From NCBI GenBank assembly GCA_963815665.1, contig CAWFHN010000013.1, forward strand, positions 248,001 through 312,000: a stretch of 64,000 bases of DNA, given 5' to 3'. The notes beneath the pieces are model-generated. The model was not told where the DNA came from and searched no databases. It saw nothing but the letters and a program-made list of their open reading frames with translations. The position numbers and the translations under genes were made by a program. This DNA is from DASUPK01 sp963815665. Lineage in GTDB: Bacteria > Actinomycetota > Thermoleophilia > Solirubrobacterales > 70-9. This document shows, one piece after another, positions 61,612 through 64,000 of this stretch. The first letter of the stretch is position 1. The number at the start of each line of letters is the position of its first letter.

Positions 61612-64000
61612 TCGAGGATTCTCGCCTCGGCCCGATCCACTGGCCTCAGCCCGACCAGCGCCAGGCGCGACGCCGCGCGATGGTGATGGCGCTGATCTGC
61701 ACCGGGCTTGCGGCCTGGTATCTGTCCTGGCTGCTGGGAGGAGCGCACGTCGGGACCCCGGCCCTCTTCGGCCTGCTGATCGCGGCGGAGTCGTTCAACC
61801 TGATCCAGGCGGTGGGCTTCTGGTGGACCTGCTCCCACCAGCGGATGCGCCCCGGCCGCCCGCCAACCGGCACCGAGGCGGTCGACGTGATGGTCCCCGT
61901 CTACGACGAGCCGGTGGACATCGTCGAGCCGACCATCGCGGCGACGTCGGCTCTCTCGGGCGCGGACGTTCGCGTCTGGCTGCTCGACGACGGCAAGAGC
62001 GCGGAGATGAAGAGCCTCGCGAAGCGGTACGGGGTCGGCTACATCACCCGCGCCGACAACGCCGGCGCCAAGGCGGGCAACCTGAACCACGCGATGGGGC
62101 TGACCGATGCGCCGTACGTTGCGGTCCTCGACTGCGACCACGTCCCGCGCCCCGGGTTCCTCGACCGGACCCTCGGCCATCTCGAGGACTTCGGCGTGGC
62201 CTTCGTGCAGACGCCGCAGTACTACGCGAACGGCGAGAGCGGGCCGATCGCCGCGGCCGCCGCGGCGCAGCAGAACCTCTTCTTCGGGCCGATCGCGAGG
62301 GGCAAGGACGGGCTCGACGCGATCTTCTGCTGCGGCACCAACGTGGTCTTCCGCCGCTCGGCCCTCGAGGAGGTCGGAGGGTTCTCGGAGGACTCGGTCA
62401 CCGAGGACTTCGAGCTCTCGGTGCGACTGCACGAGGCGGGCTGGAGGAGCGTCTACGTGTCGGAGGTGCTGGCCTGCGGCCTCGGGCCCGAGGACATGGC
62501 CTCCTATGTCTCCCAGCAGCAGCGCTGGGCTCGCGGCTGCCTCGGGGCGATTCCCCTCGTGCTGCGCTCCAAGCTGCCCTGGCGGGCGCGCCTGCAGTAC
62601 CTGCTCTCGGCCACCTACTTCCTCAGCGGGCTGACCCTCCTCATCTACATGTCCCTGCCGGTGGTCCGGATCGTCACCGGCGCCCAGCCGCTGGCCGCCG
62701 CGACCGCCGACCAGTTTCTCCTCCACTTCGCGCCGTACTACGTCGGCGCTCTGGCGACCGTGGCGCTCGCCGGCTACGGGACCTACACATACGAGGCGTT
62801 CGCGCTCGCCTCGGGATCGTTCTGGATCCACATCCAGGCCGCCTTCAACTCGCTGCTTCGCCGTCCGGCCCGGTTCGTCGTCACGCCGAAGCACGGCACC
62901 GTCGCTCGCCAGCCCCGCGCGGTCGCGCCGGCCCTGGTCGCGATCGCGGTCCTGATCGGCGCGGCGATCTACGGCCTCAGCCAGAGTCGAGGCGCCGCAA
63001 CGCTCAACAACGTCGCCTTCGCCTCCCTTCACGCCTCGGTGCTGCTCACGGCGGCCATCCCGGCGCTGCGCCTGCGCCCATCCGCCCCGCTGCTTCCGGA
63101 CCCGCCGTCGCCCTCGGCGCGGCGCGGGCCGGGCGCGCGGCGCCGCTGGCCCAAGCCCGTCGCGGCCGGGATGCTCGCCGCGGCGCTGATGGTGCCGGTT
63201 GCGCTCGGCGTGCTCGGCGCCAAGGGGCTCGCAAGCCACCCGAGCCTCTCCGAGAAGGCTCACGACGCGGCCGAGTCGTTCTTCGGCCGCTACGTCGAGC
63301 CGGACGGACGCGTCAGCAGAACGGACCAGGGCGGGGACACGGTCAGCGAGGGACAGGCCTACGCGATGCTGCTCGCGGTGGCGCTGGATGACAAATCCCG
63401 CTTCGACCAGGTCTGGCGGTGGACCAGGGCGAACCTCCAGCAAGGCGACGGGCTGCTCGCCTACCACTGGTCGAACGGCCACACCGACTCAACCGCCCCG
63501 GCGACCGACGCGGACCTCGACGCGGCGCGCGCCCTGGTGCTGGCGGGCAAGCGCTTCGACTCCGACGACTACACCAATGCCGGAGTCAGGATCGGGGATG
63601 CGGTGCTGCAGGACGAGACAAGTGAGGTCAGCGGCCTGCCGCTCTTGGTGGCGGGGCCGTGGGCGAGGTCATCGAGCCCGATCGTGAATCCCAGCTACTT
63701 CTCCCCGCGGGCCTACGCGGATCTGGCGAGCGCCCACCACAACCCGCGCTGGGACGACATCGCGGGGACGAGCCGCTCGATCGAGAGCGCACTGACCGGC
63801 TCCGGCCTTCCCCCGGACTGGGCGCGCGTCGACGCTCTCGTGCCCTCGGGGGGCGAGGCGGCGGCCCAGGCCCAGTCGATCGCCAACCCGGCTGGTGCGG
63901 CCGCGTCGAGCTCACGATCGTCCGGGCCGACCTCCGGCCTCGACGCACTGCGCGTCGCCATCCGCTCGGCCGAGAGCTGCGTCCCGGGGGACCGCCGGAT
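61608..64000 (+). CDS. cellulose-synthase-like glycosyltransferase fused to GH8 glucanase (partial, runs off the window)
   Basis: Open frame of at least 797 codons from GTG 61608, which overlaps the previous stop (GTGA). Residues 20-60 hold membrane helices. Residues 85-320 are a processive GT2 domain with all cellulose/hyaluronan-synthase motifs: LLDDGKS (D127-D128), LDCDH (D175, D177), VTEDFE (TED 265-267) and QQQRW (Q303, R306, W307). Four or five helices follow, then another near residue 530. From about residue 550 comes a GH8 endoglucanase-like domain: DTVSEGQAYAM (acid Glu E581) and the signature PATDADLDAARAL (D634/D636). No PilZ domain is visible. Synthesis and trimming of a beta-glucan would be joined in one protein. 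Confidence 0.9.
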   Translation, partial: MIEDSRLGPIHWPQPDQRQARRRAMVMALICTGLAAWYLSWLLGGAHVGTPALFGLLIAAESFNLIQAVGFWWTCSHQRMRPGRPPTGTEAVDVMVPVYDEPVDIVEPTIAATSALSGADVRVWLLDDGKSAEMKSLAKRYGVGYITRADNAGAKAGNLNHAMGLTDAPYVAVLDCDHVPRPGFLDRTLGHLEDFGVAFVQTPQYYANGESGPIAAAAAAQQNLFFGPIARGKDGLDAIFCCGTNVVFRRSALEEVGGFSEDSVTEDFELSVRLHEAGWRSVYVSEVLACGLGPEDMASYVSQQQRWARGCLGAIPLVLRSKLPWRARLQYLLSATYFLSGLTLLIYMSLPVVRIVTGAQPLAAATADQFLLHFAPYYVGALATVALAGYGTYTYEAFALASGSFWIHIQAAFNSLLRRPARFVVTPKHGTVARQPRAVAPALVAIAVLIGAAIYGLSQSRGAATLNNVAFASLHASVLLTAAIPALRLRPSAPLLPDPPSPSARRGPGARRRWPKPVAAGMLAAALMVPVALGVLGAKGLASHPSLSEKAHDAAESFFGRYVEPDGRVSRTDQGGDTVSEGQAYAMLLAVALDDKSRFDQVWRWTRANLQQGDGLLAYHWSNGHTDSTAPATDADLDAARALVLAGKRFDSDDYTNAGVRIGDAVLQDETSEVSGLPLLVAGPWARSSSPIVNPSYFSPRAYADLASAHHNPRWDDIAGTSRSIESALTGSGLPPDWARVDALVPSGGEAAAQAQSIANPAGAAASSSRSSGPTSGLDALRVAIRSAESCVPGDRR

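Overview
The window is 64 kb of GC-rich, densely packed bacterial chromosome. Gene families and gene order point to a deep-branching actinobacterium, most likely class Thermoleophilia (Solirubrobacterales-like). This is inferred from CarD, DisA, SigH-type sigma factor, RskA-like anti-sigma factor, non-mevalonate isoprenoid genes, very high GC and many actinobacteria-style small membrane proteins. I see no phage, insertion sequence, CRISPR array or rRNA. There is one tRNA gene, tRNA-Thr(UGU).

Layout. 0-9 kb: accessory and regulatory genes (pterin dehydratase, a BtuF-like binding protein, SRPBCC protein, rhomboid protease, two ECF sigma factors each with a partner gene, a PlsC-GpsA fusion, an iron-alcohol-dehydrogenase-like reductase). 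9.6-47.4 kb: a conserved minus-strand backbone that, in transcriptional order, reads tilS, hpt, ftsH, folP, folB, folK, coaX, dusB, greA, lysS, clpC, radA, disA, carD, ispD, ispF, cysS, rlmB, sigH. This is nearly the order known from Bacillus and Clostridia. Plus-strand and lineage-specific genes are inserted between these, including MarR/YceI, an SCP2-hydrolase fusion, a PAS-GGDEF-EAL protein, acyltransferase, acyl-CoA ligase, GGDEF protein and aldo/keto reductase. 47.5-58.8 kb: secreted CAP protein, MerR-cyclase fusion, nucleoside phosphorylase, a large peptidoglycan hydrolase, sirtuin, a beta-oxidation fusion enzyme, GNAT and PadR. 58.9-64.0 kb: a c-di-AMP (ydaO/yuaA) riboswitch followed by three overlapping genes: a Gly/Ser-repeat membrane protein, a GT-C glycosyltransferase, and a cellulose-synthase-like glycosyltransferase fused to a GH8 glucanase that runs off the window end.

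How it works together. The backbone supplies folate, CoA, isoprenoid, tRNA and proteostasis functions. DisA, encoded at 25.8-26.9 kb, should make the c-di-AMP sensed by the riboswitch at 58.9 kb, which I propose controls an exopolysaccharide operon. Two c-di-GMP-type proteins and a DNA-binding-domain nucleotide cyclase add further second-messenger signalling.

Sequence oddities. Several genes lack a normal start codon or are shifted by one base just after it (ispD, carD, folK, the aldo/keto reductase, a hydrolase, two unknown genes). An 89-bp palindromic repeat occurs twice in inverted orientation 16 kb apart. Seven convergent gene pairs end in a shared CTAG in which both TAG stops overlap. 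All product names rest on motif recognition by eye; no database search was run.
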